From Bradyrhizobium yuanmingense (GTDB lineage: Bacteria > Pseudomonadota > Alphaproteobacteria > Rhizobiales > Xanthobacteraceae): a DNA stretch of 64,000 bases. Where the stretch lies: assembly GCF_900094575.1 (NCBI RefSeq), contig NZ_FMAE01000008.1, positions 1 through 64,000 of the forward strand, given 5' to 3'. Positions 34,546-42,877 of the stretch are shown here, in pieces. Made by a program: the position numbers and the translations under genes. The notes beneath the pieces were generated by a model that saw only the letters and a list, made by a program, of their open reading frames with translations, searched no databases and was not told the origin of the DNA. Position 1 is the first letter of the stretch. Each line of letters opens with the position of its first letter.

Positions 34546-35922
34546 GTGTCCGACATATCAGGTGCAGCACGATGGTTGGCGCCTGCGGCCAAGGCTGCCA
34601 GGCGCAACGTCTGGCTTGCCGGCGTGGTCACGCTGACCGCGCTGCTGGTGCTCGGTAATCTCGCCAACGATGCCTCGCTCGACCTGCCCTATGGCTGGGA
34701 CGTCCGGGTCAATTGCGCGGCGGTCGATGCGCATGCCGACGGGCTCGATCCCTACTTCGTCAAGAACCTGAAGGGCACCACCTATTCTTATCCCTATCTG
34801 CCGGTGACGCTGGACGTCTTCCGTCCCCTCTGCGGGGGCGGCGTTCTGCTCGATCATTACCGAAGCATCTTTCTCGTCCTCGCCGTGCTCTGCGCGCTGC
34901 TTCTGCCCGGCCTTGGCCGGACGCGTGCCAGCGCGCGCGATGCTGGCTTGAAGGTGCTCTGCGCGCTCGGCGCGTTCGTCGGTTTCGAATTCGTGGTGGC
35001 GTCGGGGAATTTTGCGCTGCTGAGCGGAGTGCTGACCGCGATCGCGCTGAAGCTCCTGCTACGCCCGCTCGCATCCGAACAGAATTCGAACTTTTCCTGG
35101 CGCATCGCCGGCGCTGCGCTGCTCGGCCTCGTGACCTCGTTCAAGCTGGTGTTCGTCCCGGTGCTGGCGGCGCTCTATTTCCTGCCGCTGCCGCGTGGCC
35201 GCAAGCTGGCCTTGATCGCGGTGGCCGCGTTCGCCTTCGCGTTGCCGCTCGCGCTGTCGCGGTTACTCTATCCAGATCTGTTCGCGAGCTGGCTGCTCGC
35301 GATCGCAGGACAAATTCCCGGCCAGCATGCCGTCGGTCTCGTGGAGACCAATCCGTCGCTGTTGCTGCTGGCGCGCGACCTCATGGCCCAGGCCGGCTTC
35401 GGTGACGGCAAGCCGGCGATGTTGGCGGCCTATGCGTTCGCGGCACTCGCGCTCGTGCTCGTGCCGTTCGCGCTGTCCGTCCTGCGCGCGGCCGCAAGGG
35501 AATCGGTGCGGGCAGGGGCATCGCTGCTGACGCAGCTCGATCGCTGGCTGATGGATCACCCGCGCACGGCGATGCGCATCACGGTGCTTGCCATGTTCGC
35601 GCTCTATCTCAGCTCGCCGCGTCTGAAGGAATATGCCTTCTTCGAGCTCGCGCTTCTTGCCGCGATCCTCATCGTCGATCTTCCGTCCCTGGCGCTCGCC
35701 GCCATCCTCGGCATCGGCCTCGCCTTCCCGGCACTGGTCTCGCTTCTGGGCGCGCCGATCGAGGGCACCTTCATCCTCCTCGTCATCGCGCTGATCTGCT
35801 TCTGGATCGTGCTGCTCGATTTCCGCGCAGAGCCCGAGCGCCTCGAGCAAGGGTTATACAAGCTAGTGGTGCGGGCAGCCGGGGTCGAACCGGCACAGCG
35901 CTTGCGCACCGAGGGATTTTAA
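34546..35922 (+). CDS. Polytopic membrane protein, glycosyltransferase 87-like; 3' end antisense to tRNA-Leu
   Basis: A 458-residue protein with about ten hydrophobic segments. The early loop WDVRVNCAAVDAHADGLDPYFVKNLKGTTYSYPYLPV resembles the acidic, Asp-rich first periplasmic loop of polyprenyl-phosphate-dependent mannosyltransferases (DUF2029/GT87), which add sugars to lipids or glycans at the outer face of the inner membrane. I choose the GTG at 34546 (CAGGG upstream); a TTG further upstream is possible. The last 18 codons and the stop are antisense to tRNA-Leu(UAA), so the true C-terminus is a read-in of the tRNA gene. The family call is tentative. Confidence 0.7.
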   Translation: MSDISGAARWLAPAAKAARRNVWLAGVVTLTALLVLGNLANDASLDLPYGWDVRVNCAAVDAHADGLDPYFVKNLKGTTYSYPYLPVTLDVFRPLCGGGVLLDHYRSIFLVLAVLCALLLPGLGRTRASARDAGLKVLCALGAFVGFEFVVASGNFALLSGVLTAIALKLLLRPLASEQNSNFSWRIAGAALLGLVTSFKLVFVPVLAALYFLPLPRGRKLALIAVAAFAFALPLALSRLLYPDLFASWLLAIAGQIPGQHAVGLVETNPSLLLLARDLMAQAGFGDGKPAMLAAYAFAALALVLVPFALSVLRAAARESVRAGASLLTQLDRWLMDHPRTAMRITVLAMFALYLSSPRLKEYAFFELALLAAILIVDLPSLALAAILGIGLAFPALVSLLGAPIEGTFILLVIALICFWIVLLDFRAEPERLEQGLYKLVVRAAGVEPAQRLRTEGF

Positions 35923-35955
35923 GTCCCTTGCGTCTACCAATTCCGCCATGCCCGC
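35867..35955 (-). tRNA. tRNA-Leu (anticodon UAA)
   Basis: On the minus strand the sequence starts GCGGGCATGGCGGAATTGG and ends CCCCGGCTGCCCGCACCA, with the CCA tail encoded. The acceptor stem GCGGGCA pairs with TGCCCGC; the anticodon arm is AGGGA-CTTAAAA-TCCCT, giving anticodon TAA. The long variable arm (CGGTGCGCAAGCGCTG) is the class II mark of leucine tRNAs, and the T-arm is CCGG-TTCGACC-CCGG. 56 bp overlap the opposite-strand membrane-protein frame. Confidence 0.97.
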
Positions 35956-36127
35956 TTGATCCAACGAGATCAAACACTTAAGTCCGTTCCGGCGGTCTGG
36001 AATTGGCGCGTTCGCCGCCGGAGGGACGGTTCTTCCTTAAGCGAGCCGGGGGCACAAGGCAAAGCCTCAATCCGGACATCTGTTGCTGCTTTAGGCATTC
36101 TCAATCCACGGGGGCTATTCATTCGGC

Positions 36128-36550
36128 ATGGCTGCTTCGTTTTCCTTTTCGCTGCGCGGCTTTGGCGCGCTGTTCGCGCTGCTTGCGGCTGGCCTCGCGC
36201 TGTCCGGCTGCGCCGGCGTGAGCGAGACGATCGCACCGGCTTTTGCCGATCCCGCCAAATACGAATTGTACGATTGCAAGCAGCTCGAGACCGAGCGCAA
36301 GGACCTCGCCAAGCGCACCGCCGATCTGCAGAGGCTGATGGAGAAGGCCGAGACCGGGGCCGGCGGGGCCGTCGTGTCCGAACTCGCTTATCGCAACGAT
36401 TATATCGCCGTGCGCGGGCAGGTCCAATTGGCCGAGGATGCCTGGCGCCGCAACAGATGCCGGGAGACGCCGCCCGAGGCGCCGCCGCCTCCGGCATCGC
36501 CCGCGGCCAGCGCCAAATCCGCGTCGAAATCCGGCAAAGCGGCCCGCTGA
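36128..36550 (+). CDS. Small lipoprotein, unknown function
   Basis: A 140-residue protein with a lipoprotein signal peptide ending at the lipobox ALSGC (Cys28 or close to it). The mature part has a helical stretch LYDCKQLETERKDLAKRTADLQRLMEKAE, likely a short coiled coil, an Arg/Asn-rich middle, and a disordered Pro/Ala/Ser/Lys C-tail (APPPPASPAASAKSASKS). It probably sits in the outer or inner membrane facing the periplasm. No catalytic motif is seen. Its 3' end converges with the FAD monooxygenase gene, 14 bp apart. Confidence 0.78.
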   Translation: MAASFSFSLRGFGALFALLAAGLALSGCAGVSETIAPAFADPAKYELYDCKQLETERKDLAKRTADLQRLMEKAETGAGGAVVSELAYRNDYIAVRGQVQLAEDAWRRNRCRETPPEAPPPPASPAASAKSASKSGKAAR

Positions 36551-36564
36551 GGCGGCGCGCCGCA

Positions 36565-37767
36565 TCAAGGCCGCCAGCCGTAGATCCAGTCCTGTCGCGC
36601 CAGCATGCGCTGCGGGCCGAGCGCGCGGATCGCAAGATCGCGTGCGAGCGCGAGCGGCCCATTGAGATGATAGATGCGGCCCTGCTGCCGCGCGGTCCGC
36701 TGCACCCGCCGCACCCGCGCCTGGCGGGCACGGCCGTATTGCGTCAGCGCGGCGGCAACCGCTTTGCTGCTCTCGGCGGCCTCCGGGCTCAAATGCCGGG
36801 CGAGCACGGCGGCATCCTCGATCGCCATGCCGGCCCCTTGGGCTGCGAACGGCAGCATCGCGTGCACGGCATCGCCGAGCAGCGCCACCGAACCCTTGCT
36901 CCAGGGGCAGCCGTCCGGCACGCCGAACAGCGCCCATTTGCGCCAGCTGTCGACCGCGGCGAGCAGCATCCGCGCCGCCGGCGGCCAGCGCGGGCCGGCA
37001 AAGGCGTCCATCACCTCGCTGATATCGCCGGGCGTGCTCCAGCCCGGCCGGTTCCAGGTGCCGGGCAGCACCGCGATCACATTGATCTGGCGTCCGCCCG
37101 CAATGGGATAGGCGACCAGATGGGCGTTCGGTCCCATCCAGAGCTGCACCCGGCGCGCGGTATAGTCCTTCGGCAATTGCGTGGCATCGAGCGTGCCGCG
37201 CCAGGCGATCAGGCCGGAAAAGCGCGGCTGCACCTCGGGAAACAGATGCTGGCGCACCGTCGACCAGATGCCGTCGGCGCCGATCAGCGCGCTGGCGAGA
37301 TCGCTGCGGCGGATCGTGCCGCTGCGATGGACCACGGTCAGGCCCTTGGCGTGAGGCGCGACGTCCTCGAAGGTCGCGCCCAGCTTCAGGTCGATGTCGG
37401 GATGGTCGGCGACGGCGCCGGCGAGGGCCGCTTGCAGGTCGGCACGGTGCACCACCCAATAGGGCGCTCCGGCGCGCAGCGAGGCGGCTTCGCCGAGCGG
37501 CATGCGCAGCAGCTCGCCGCCGGCGCGCGCGCTCATGATCGAGAGCGCTTCCGGGGTGACGGCGCGCAGTTTGAGGCGTTCTGTGAGGCCGAGCTCGACC
37601 AGCACGCGACTGGCATTGGGCGAGAGCTGCAGGCCGGCGCCGACCTCCTCGAGGCGTTCGGCCTTCTCCAGCACGACGATGCGGAAGCCGCGGGCGGCGA
37701 GCGCGAGCGCGGCCGTCAGGCCACCGATGCCGGCACCGGCGATGACAATCGTTCGGGAGAGCGCCAC
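36565..37767 (-). CDS. FAD-dependent monooxygenase (salicylate hydroxylase-like)
   Basis: A 400-residue class A flavoprotein monooxygenase. The FAD-binding GxGxxG is AGAGIGGLTAALALAARG (11-28), followed by the Glu-containing loop EKAERLEEVGAGLQLSPNASR. The second FAD motif is GDAVHAMLPFAAQGAGMAIEDAAVLA (about 285-310). Such enzymes hydroxylate aromatic acids with NAD(P)H and O2; the substrate is not determinable. The zinc-finger gene lies 20 bp upstream on the same strand and may be co-transcribed. Confidence 0.9.
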   Translation of the reverse strand: MALSRTIVIAGAGIGGLTAALALAARGFRIVVLEKAERLEEVGAGLQLSPNASRVLVELGLTERLKLRAVTPEALSIMSARAGGELLRMPLGEAASLRAGAPYWVVHRADLQAALAGAVADHPDIDLKLGATFEDVAPHAKGLTVVHRSGTIRRSDLASALIGADGIWSTVRQHLFPEVQPRFSGLIAWRGTLDATQLPKDYTARRVQLWMGPNAHLVAYPIAGGRQINVIAVLPGTWNRPGWSTPGDISEVMDAFAGPRWPPAARMLLAAVDSWRKWALFGVPDGCPWSKGSVALLGDAVHAMLPFAAQGAGMAIEDAAVLARHLSPEAAESSKAVAAALTQYGRARQARVRRVQRTARQQGRIYHLNGPLALARDLAIRALGPQRMLARQDWIYGWRP

Positions 37768-37787
37768 CCCTTAACCGATGGACGCGG

Positions 37788-38033
37788 TCAGGCCACCTTG
37801 TCCTTCAGCACACATTCCGGCGGGCGGGCTTCGCCCGGCTTCAGGTCGGCCGCGAAGCGGTACAGCGTCGAGCAATAGGGGCAGATGATCTCGTTGTCGT
37901 TGCCGAGGTCGAGGAAGACGTGCGGATGGTCGAACGGAGGATTGGCGCCCACGCACATGAACTCTTGCGAGCCGATCTCGATGACGGGGACACCGGCATC
38001 GTTATGGAAGTGCGGGACGACATGGTCGGACAT
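37788..38033 (-). CDS. Zinc-finger domain protein, CHCC type (NDUFS6-like)
   Basis: An 81-residue protein with a Cys-His-Cys-Cys zinc site: Cys27, a His at 36 or 38 (FDHPHVF), and Cys51-x-x-Cys54 (CPYC). The fold is shared with the NDUFS6 accessory subunit of mitochondrial complex I, and alphaproteobacterial homologues are associated with NADH dehydrogenase, although no nuo genes are nearby. The ATG at 38033 begins MSDHVVPHFHNDAGV. It is small, acidic and cytoplasmic. Confidence 0.88.
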   Translation of the reverse strand: MSDHVVPHFHNDAGVPVIEIGSQEFMCVGANPPFDHPHVFLDLGNDNEIICPYCSTLYRFAADLKPGEARPPECVLKDKVA

Positions 38034-38341
38034 CGAAGTTCATCCTGGAGTGGCAATGGCGGCAGATACAATCACGAACTTACGCGGCATCTTTGAGGCG
38101 CTGCGGACCATACTGGCGGGTACAGGTGATTGCTAGTCCAGCGGAACCGAAAAGCTTCGCAAGCGCCCCATGCTCATTTGCTCATGCAAATTCGACACAA
38201 TCTTGCGCCCCTAGAGAAGCCCTTCTTTCGTCGGGGACGTTGTGTCGCAATTTTGGCATACTATCTCTGTGGTTGCGTGAAACCGGGACGAAAGACGTAG
38301 TGTTCCACGCAAGCGATCTCAGGGCATCCGGGCTTTTCCAC
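38034..38341. other. Intergenic region with a possible 26-residue open frame
   Basis: This 308-bp gap separates the zinc-finger gene from the orphan membrane-protein gene. At 38056-38136 (+) there is a tiny frame, MAADTITNLRGIFEALRTIL then AGTGDC, with GGAG five bases upstream of its ATG. It might be a real micropeptide or chance. The right part (about 38235-38270) is AT-richer, with TTGTGT and TACTAT that may belong to the promoter of the next gene, although their spacing is short. Confidence 0.35.
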
Positions 38342-39478
38342 ATGAAGTGGCTGCGAATCAGTACGGCGTTGGCGGGAATGGCCGTGTGCGGCTTCGTGCT
38401 CGCGCAGGTGGCGCCGCATGCCCGCGAGGCCGGCGCGATCCTGGCCGCCCAGGATGATCCGGTCGCGCTCTCCGAGCTGAAGCTCGATGCACTGCTCCGG
38501 CACAACGACCGCCTGGTTCAGGACAATATCGAGGCCGCGCTCGCCGCCGGCGATGCCGATCTCGCCGACAGTTTCGTCACGCTGGCGCGCGAGCGCAACA
38601 TCGCGCTCCCCGACGACCTCTTGAGCCGCGTCACTGATGCCGTGAAAGCGGAGAATTCCACCGCGCATTTCGCCAAGCGCTTCGCCACGGGTCTCGTCAC
38701 CGGCAACGCCGACGACGTCGCCAGCCTGTCCGGGACCGTGGCCGGCGATCTCTTCGTGTTCGGCGACATCAGGGACGTGGTGCGCGAAGGCAAGCACCTC
38801 GCCATGGGCGAGGACACCGACCGCCTCGTGCTCTCCCTTGCGGCGGCCGGCCTTGCGGTGACGGCGGCAACCTACATCTCCGTCGGCGGTGCCGCGCCGG
38901 TGCGCGCAGGACTGACGCTGGTGAAGGATGCGCGCAAGCTCGGACGGCTCGGCGAGGGGCTCGCCGCATGGGCCGGCCGGTCCGCGCGCGAGGTCGTCGA
39001 TGCGCCGATGCTGCGGAACGCGGTGGCATCGGGCTCGGTGCTGCGCCCAGGCCAGACCGTGAGCGCGATCAAGGCCGCGTTCCGGGCCGAGAAGGCCGGT
39101 GCGCTGGTCCGGCTCGGCAAGGACGTCACGCGCGTCGCCGGAAAGACCGGCACGCGCGGGGCCATGGATACGCTCCGCATCGCCGAGGGCCCCAAGGACG
39201 TCGCGCGCGCCGTGCGGCTTGCGGAAGCGCAAGGCGGCAAGACGCGCGCGATCATCAAGCTGCTCGGCCGCGGCGCGCTGCTGCTCGTCGGCGGCGCGTT
39301 CGATCTGGCGATGTGGCTGTTTGGCGCGGTCGTGACGCTGTTCGGCCTGCTCTCCTCCATCAAGGCGACGACCGAGCGCCTGACCCAGGCCTGGTGCGAT
39401 CGCAGGCGGGCGCGGCGGCTGCGCCGCGCGCAGATGGCGGCCGACGCTGCTTTGGCTAACGCGGCCGCGACGGCCTGA
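38342..39478 (+). CDS. Orphan membrane-associated protein, unknown function
   Basis: A 378-residue protein of unknown function. It has an N-terminal signal or anchor (LRISTALAGMAVCGFVLAQV). There is a middle region with ATGLVTGNADDVASLSGTVAGD and FVFGDIRDVVREGKHLAMGE, followed by a hydrophobic AAAGLAVTAATYISVGGAA. A second hydrophobic span near the C-terminus (GALLLVGGAFDLAMWLFGAV) precedes an Arg-rich tail. The GDIRDVVREG ... hydrophobic arrangement recalls linker regions of polymorphic-toxin-like proteins, but no toxin domain is seen. The ATG at 38342 has a weak binding site; a GTG at 38300 is an alternative. Confidence 0.72.
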   Translation: MKWLRISTALAGMAVCGFVLAQVAPHAREAGAILAAQDDPVALSELKLDALLRHNDRLVQDNIEAALAAGDADLADSFVTLARERNIALPDDLLSRVTDAVKAENSTAHFAKRFATGLVTGNADDVASLSGTVAGDLFVFGDIRDVVREGKHLAMGEDTDRLVLSLAAAGLAVTAATYISVGGAAPVRAGLTLVKDARKLGRLGEGLAAWAGRSAREVVDAPMLRNAVASGSVLRPGQTVSAIKAAFRAEKAGALVRLGKDVTRVAGKTGTRGAMDTLRIAEGPKDVARAVRLAEAQGGKTRAIIKLLGRGALLLVGGAFDLAMWLFGAVVTLFGLLSSIKATTERLTQAWCDRRRARRLRRAQMAADAALANAAATA

Positions 39479-39505
39479 GGCGCGATCCGCTTCGGGCTAT
39501 TGTTT

Positions 39506-39554
39506 GAGCATGATGTTGCCGGAAAACCGCTGCACACTTTGCCGGATCGTGCTC
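39506..39554. repeat. Degenerate palindrome of the GCATGATCCGGAAAA family
   Basis: GAGCATGAT ... GCCGGAAAACCG at the left and TTGCCGGATCGTGCTC at the right form an imperfect inverted repeat related to the element at 32589. It lies between the orphan membrane-protein gene and the alpha/beta hydrolase gene. Confidence 0.65.
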
Positions 39555-39595
39555 TAAGATCGAGCTGTCCCCCACAAGATCCCACGGAACTGCTG

Positions 39596-40351
39596 ATGCC
39601 GAGCTTTCACAACGGCGCCGTTGAAATTGCCTATCTCGACGAAGGCGAGGGCGATCCGATCATCCTGGTGCACGGCTTTGCCTCCAGCAAGAACGTGAAC
39701 TGGGTCTATCCGACCTGGGTGTCGGAGCTGCGCAAGAACGGACGCCGCGTCATCGCGCTCGACAATCGCGGCCATGGCGAGAGCGCAAAGCTCTACGAAC
39801 CCGCGCAATATTCTATACCCGTAATGGCCGGCGACGTGCTCGCACTGATGGATCACCTCGCCATCCCGCAGGCCGACATCATGGGCTATTCGATGGGCGG
39901 GCGGATGACGGCCTGGCTCTCCCTCAACGAGCCGCAGCGCCTGCGCTCGGCGATCCTCGGCGGCATCGGCATCGGCGGCCTGATCGAGGGCAGCGGTCCC
40001 GGCGAGAACGTCGCCAAGGCGCTGGAGGCGCCCGCGCTGGACGACGTCACCGATCCCGTCGGCCGCACGTTTCGCGCGTTCGCCGACCAGACCCGCTCCG
40101 ACCGCCGTGCACTCGCCGCGTGCCTGCGCGGCACGCGCGATCTCATGACGAGGCAAGAGGCCGCGCGCATCGAGGTGCCCGTGCTGATCGCGGTCGGCAG
40201 CGCCGACGATGTCGCAGGAAGTGCCAGCGCGCTCGGCGCGATCATACCGGGTTCCGAAGTGCTCGATATTCCCAATCGCGACCACATGCGTGCAGTCGGC
40301 GACAAGGTTTACAAGACCGGCGTGCTCGATTTCCTGTCACGCCGCGGCTGA
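39596..40351 (+). CDS. Alpha/beta hydrolase
   Basis: A 251-residue alpha/beta-hydrolase. The oxyanion HG motif is ILVHGFASSK (about 24-33), the nucleophile elbow is MGYSMGGRM with the catalytic Ser, the acid is probably the Asp pair of AVGSADDVAG, and the His lies in NRDHMRAVG near the C-terminus. ALDNRGHGESAK is also family-typical. Esters or C-C bonds are possible substrates. The ATG at 39596 avoids an upstream frame that runs through a repeat. It is convergent with the phosphatase gene, 16 bp apart. Confidence 0.88.
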   Translation: MPSFHNGAVEIAYLDEGEGDPIILVHGFASSKNVNWVYPTWVSELRKNGRRVIALDNRGHGESAKLYEPAQYSIPVMAGDVLALMDHLAIPQADIMGYSMGGRMTAWLSLNEPQRLRSAILGGIGIGGLIEGSGPGENVAKALEAPALDDVTDPVGRTFRAFADQTRSDRRALAACLRGTRDLMTRQEAARIEVPVLIAVGSADDVAGSASALGAIIPGSEVLDIPNRDHMRAVGDKVYKTGVLDFLSRRG

Positions 40352-40367
40352 GGCGACATTGCATGGC

Positions 40368-40880
40368 CTATCGGGTACGTGGCGCATCGCCGCGCTCCGC
40401 CTGGCCAAAGGTCATCACCCAATCGCGCTGCTCATCCGTGTCCGGCACGATCAAGCCCCGCGAAGCTCCAATCAGCTCAAGAGCTTCCTTCGCTTGGATT
40501 CCGGAACAGATCAGTGCGCAAGCTGCAATTACCGAAGATCGGCCGATCCCCGCGCGACAATGGATCGCCATAGAACGACCATCTCGCAAGCCGCTGGCTA
40601 ATAAGCGAGCGATCTGCGATGCCTCCGGTCGCGATTCTGGCAATCCCCGATCCGGAATCGGAAAAGAGATGAAGTCGATTCCGTTAGAACGACAAACCTC
40701 GTCTTCACGCTGTAACCCAAGCTCTGAAACCTCCTCGCGCTCGAGAAGGCTCACTACCAGATCGACTCGGGCGTCCTTCCACTCAATGACTTCCATCTCC
40801 AACCACTCGTCGGCGCGAGGACGCGCCATAATCGCTATTCGTCCAGCCGCTTGAATCTCGATCCAATGTAATCGGGACAT
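40368..40880 (-). CDS. Protein tyrosine phosphatase-like (dual-specificity family)
   Basis: A 170-residue cysteine-based phosphatase. The active-site loop HCRAGIGRSS has Cys108 and Arg114 in the CX5R arrangement, and the general acid is likely Asp77 in IPDRG. The N-terminus MSRLHWIEIQAAGRIAIMARPRADEWL matches bacterial homologues, supporting the ATG at 40880 (AGGG upstream) over a GTG at 40922. It may dephosphorylate Tyr/Ser/Thr residues or an unrelated phosphate ester. It is monocistronic, between a convergent hydrolase gene and a same-strand LysR gene. Confidence 0.88.
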   Translation of the reverse strand: MSRLHWIEIQAAGRIAIMARPRADEWLEMEVIEWKDARVDLVVSLLEREEVSELGLQREDEVCRSNGIDFISFPIPDRGLPESRPEASQIARLLASGLRDGRSMAIHCRAGIGRSSVIAACALICSGIQAKEALELIGASRGLIVPDTDEQRDWVMTFGQAERGDAPRTR

Positions 40881-40989
40881 CTCAAACCCTTGGTTGATGC
40901 AAGACGGGATCGCATAATCCACACCTCACCGGCAGCCGCCGCCTGGAGCTCATTTTCCTGGCGACCGAATGTCGGTGACGACTGCTGCT

Positions 40990-41925
40990 TCACACCACCT
41001 TGTCGCTGAACGCGGTGGGAAGCGTGTTGAGGAACGACATGACGCGCTGTGTGCGCAGGGGCGGGCGGCGGCCCGAGGTGCGCAGCATCCATAGGGGTTC
41101 CCCAGGCGCGCGCCAGGGCGCCAGCACTTCGACCAGCCGGCCGGCGCGAAGGTCTTCGTTCACCAGCCACGCCGGCCCCCAGCCGACACCGAACCCATTC
41201 ACGATCAAAGCGAGCGAAGCATGCGCGTCGTCGCAAATATGCTTGGGCTTGGGGGTGATGCGAATGGGTCCTTTGCCGCGCGGGTCGGCGAAGCGCCAGG
41301 TCAGGATCTGACCGCTCGCGGGATTGCGGAAGCCGACGTGCTCGTGCGCGGAAAGCTCGAAGGGAGTGGCCGGCGCGCCGCGCGCTTTCAGATAGGCAGG
41401 CGAGGCGCAAGCGATCCAGGAGAAGGTGCAAAGCCGCCGTGCCTGATGACCGGGCGCGCGATCGAGCGGCCCTGTGCGGATCGCGATGTCGACGCCTTCC
41501 GCCGCGAGATCGAGAATCTCGTTGCGGAATTTGACCTCGATCTCGATTTCCGGCCGTTCCCGCAGGAACGCGGGCAGTCGCGGCAGGATGCAGGCGCGCG
41601 CGAACGAGGCGGGGGCGGTCACGCGCACCCGTCCGCCATCGTCGCGCGCGACTTCGCCGAGCGCGGATTGGACACGGGCGAGGCTTTCGGCCAACGCGCG
41701 TCCCGCCGACATCAGCCGGTCGCCCTCTGCGGTCAGCGCCAACGAATGGGTGGAGCGATGCAAAAGTCGCAATCCGTGAGCCTGTTCGAAGCGGGCGACC
41801 GCCTTGGACATCGCCGATGTGGTCGTCCCCGCCCGCCGCGCGGCTTCGGCGAAGGAGCCTGCCTCGACGACGCGGACGAAGGCGAGGAGGCGCGAAAGAT
41901 CGGGAGGCAAAGTCGTTGTGGACAT
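40990..41925 (-). CDS. LysR family transcriptional regulator
   Basis: A 311-residue LysR-type regulator. The N-terminal winged helix-turn-helix is at about 6-65 (LLAFVRVVEAGSFAEAARRAGTTTSAMSKAVARFEQ), followed by the periplasmic-binding-protein-like effector domain (about 90-300). It is divergent from the DUF1330-like gene at 42033 with a 107-bp gap, the classic arrangement for a LysR regulator and its target. The effector is unknown. The ATG at 41925 is used; a GTG at 41934 is three codons longer. Confidence 0.9.
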   Translation of the reverse strand: MSTTTLPPDLSRLLAFVRVVEAGSFAEAARRAGTTTSAMSKAVARFEQAHGLRLLHRSTHSLALTAEGDRLMSAGRALAESLARVQSALGEVARDDGGRVRVTAPASFARACILPRLPAFLRERPEIEIEVKFRNEILDLAAEGVDIAIRTGPLDRAPGHQARRLCTFSWIACASPAYLKARGAPATPFELSAHEHVGFRNPASGQILTWRFADPRGKGPIRITPKPKHICDDAHASLALIVNGFGVGWGPAWLVNEDLRAGRLVEVLAPWRAPGEPLWMLRTSGRRPPLRTQRVMSFLNTLPTAFSDKVV

Positions 41926-42032
41926 GAAGTCCACATAGCCGTGGCCAGACGGTCACTACAAGACCCATTCGAGAACGGCTAATCGGGGAGTATCAGCACG
42001 CATTCTGCGGCGCTGGAAACGCGGGACGTCCG

Positions 42033-42446
42033 ATGAACCCTATCGAAATTACGCTGCAAGCCCTCGACGCCGCCGAGCGGGCGATTCCATCCGGCCAGCC
42101 GGTTTATATGCTCAATCTGCTGCGCTACCGCGCGCAGGCGCGTTACGAGGACGGCTTTGACGCCGCGCCCTGCTCGGGCCGTGAAGCCTTTCATGAGCGC
42201 TACAGGCCGGCTTTCCGCCGCCTCGCGGCCGGCAAGCCGATCGCGCCGACGTTTTCCGGGCCGATCCTCGCGAGCCTCGTCGGCTCGCCAAGCGAACGCT
42301 GGGACGAAGCGGCGCTCAATGAGTACGGTGACTTTGCCACCTTCCGCTCGATCGTCGACACCGAGACTTACAGGCGCGAAGTGGCGCCCCACCGGCACGC
42401 GGCGCTTGAGGATTTCCGGCTGTTCGCGCTCGCCAAGGCGATGTGA
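42033..42446 (+). CDS. DUF1330-like dimeric alpha/beta-barrel protein
   Basis: A 137-residue protein resembling the DUF1330/NIPSNAP-like ferredoxin-fold family: PVYMLNLLRYR at the start of the core, the middle FSGPILASLVG, and YRREVAPHRHAALEDFRLF near the end. The function is unknown; related proteins include small enzymes and dimeric binders. It is probably under control of the divergent LysR regulator. Confidence 0.72.
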   Translation: MNPIEITLQALDAAERAIPSGQPVYMLNLLRYRAQARYEDGFDAAPCSGREAFHERYRPAFRRLAAGKPIAPTFSGPILASLVGSPSERWDEAALNEYGDFATFRSIVDTETYRREVAPHRHAALEDFRLFALAKAM

Positions 42447-42501
42447 AACTATGGCGACAGTGCCAGGCGCCGTCGCTCAACGGCGTCACCGATCTCGGGC
42501 C

Positions 42502-42729
42502 CTATCGTTTCGGTGCTCTGATTTCCCGGACGGTGATTTCGGCCAGAGCGACAGCGTCAGTCACGCCGCGCATGTGAATGTCGATCATCCTCTTGGCGAG
42601 AAGATCACAGATCGGATCGCTTCGATCCACCAGGTCGAGCTTGCGCAAGGCATGGTTGAAGGCGAGTTCAAGAACATGTTCCTGTTCGCGGGTGAGATCC
42701 ACATTCGCAATCAGCCGTAGAATCGGCAT
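42502..42729 (-). CDS. Small hypothetical protein, 75 residues
   Basis: A 75-residue protein, MPILRLIANVDLTREQEHVL onward, ending TVREIRAPKR. It has an alternating hydrophobic/charged pattern, suggesting a mixed alpha/beta fold, and no membrane segment. The ATG at 42729 has AGGGAG about nine bases upstream. I do not recognise a family. It is convergent with the DUF1330-like gene. Confidence 0.68.
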   Translation of the reverse strand: MPILRLIANVDLTREQEHVLELAFNHALRKLDLVDRSDPICDLLAKRMIDIHMRGVTDAVALAEITVREIRAPKR

Positions 42730-42877
42730 GACGCTGCTCCCTGTTGGAGTAGGGCGGGAGCACAACCGGTCTCTCTGTCACCGATTGAAGCCACGGACCG
42801 GGCGGTGATGGAACACACTGTTCCTCAACGGCTTGGCAGTCAATGCCGTCAGAGTGCCAAGCAAGCGATATTGCAAC

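Noticed and set aside
35867-36550. tRNA-Leu as an integration site for a genomic island
   Set aside because: No integrase, direct repeat of the tRNA end, or change in gene type lies on either side.
35956-37878. A 640-codon plus-strand frame over the lipoprotein and monooxygenase
   Set aside because: It overlaps two well-supported genes and lacks a start, motif or family similarity.
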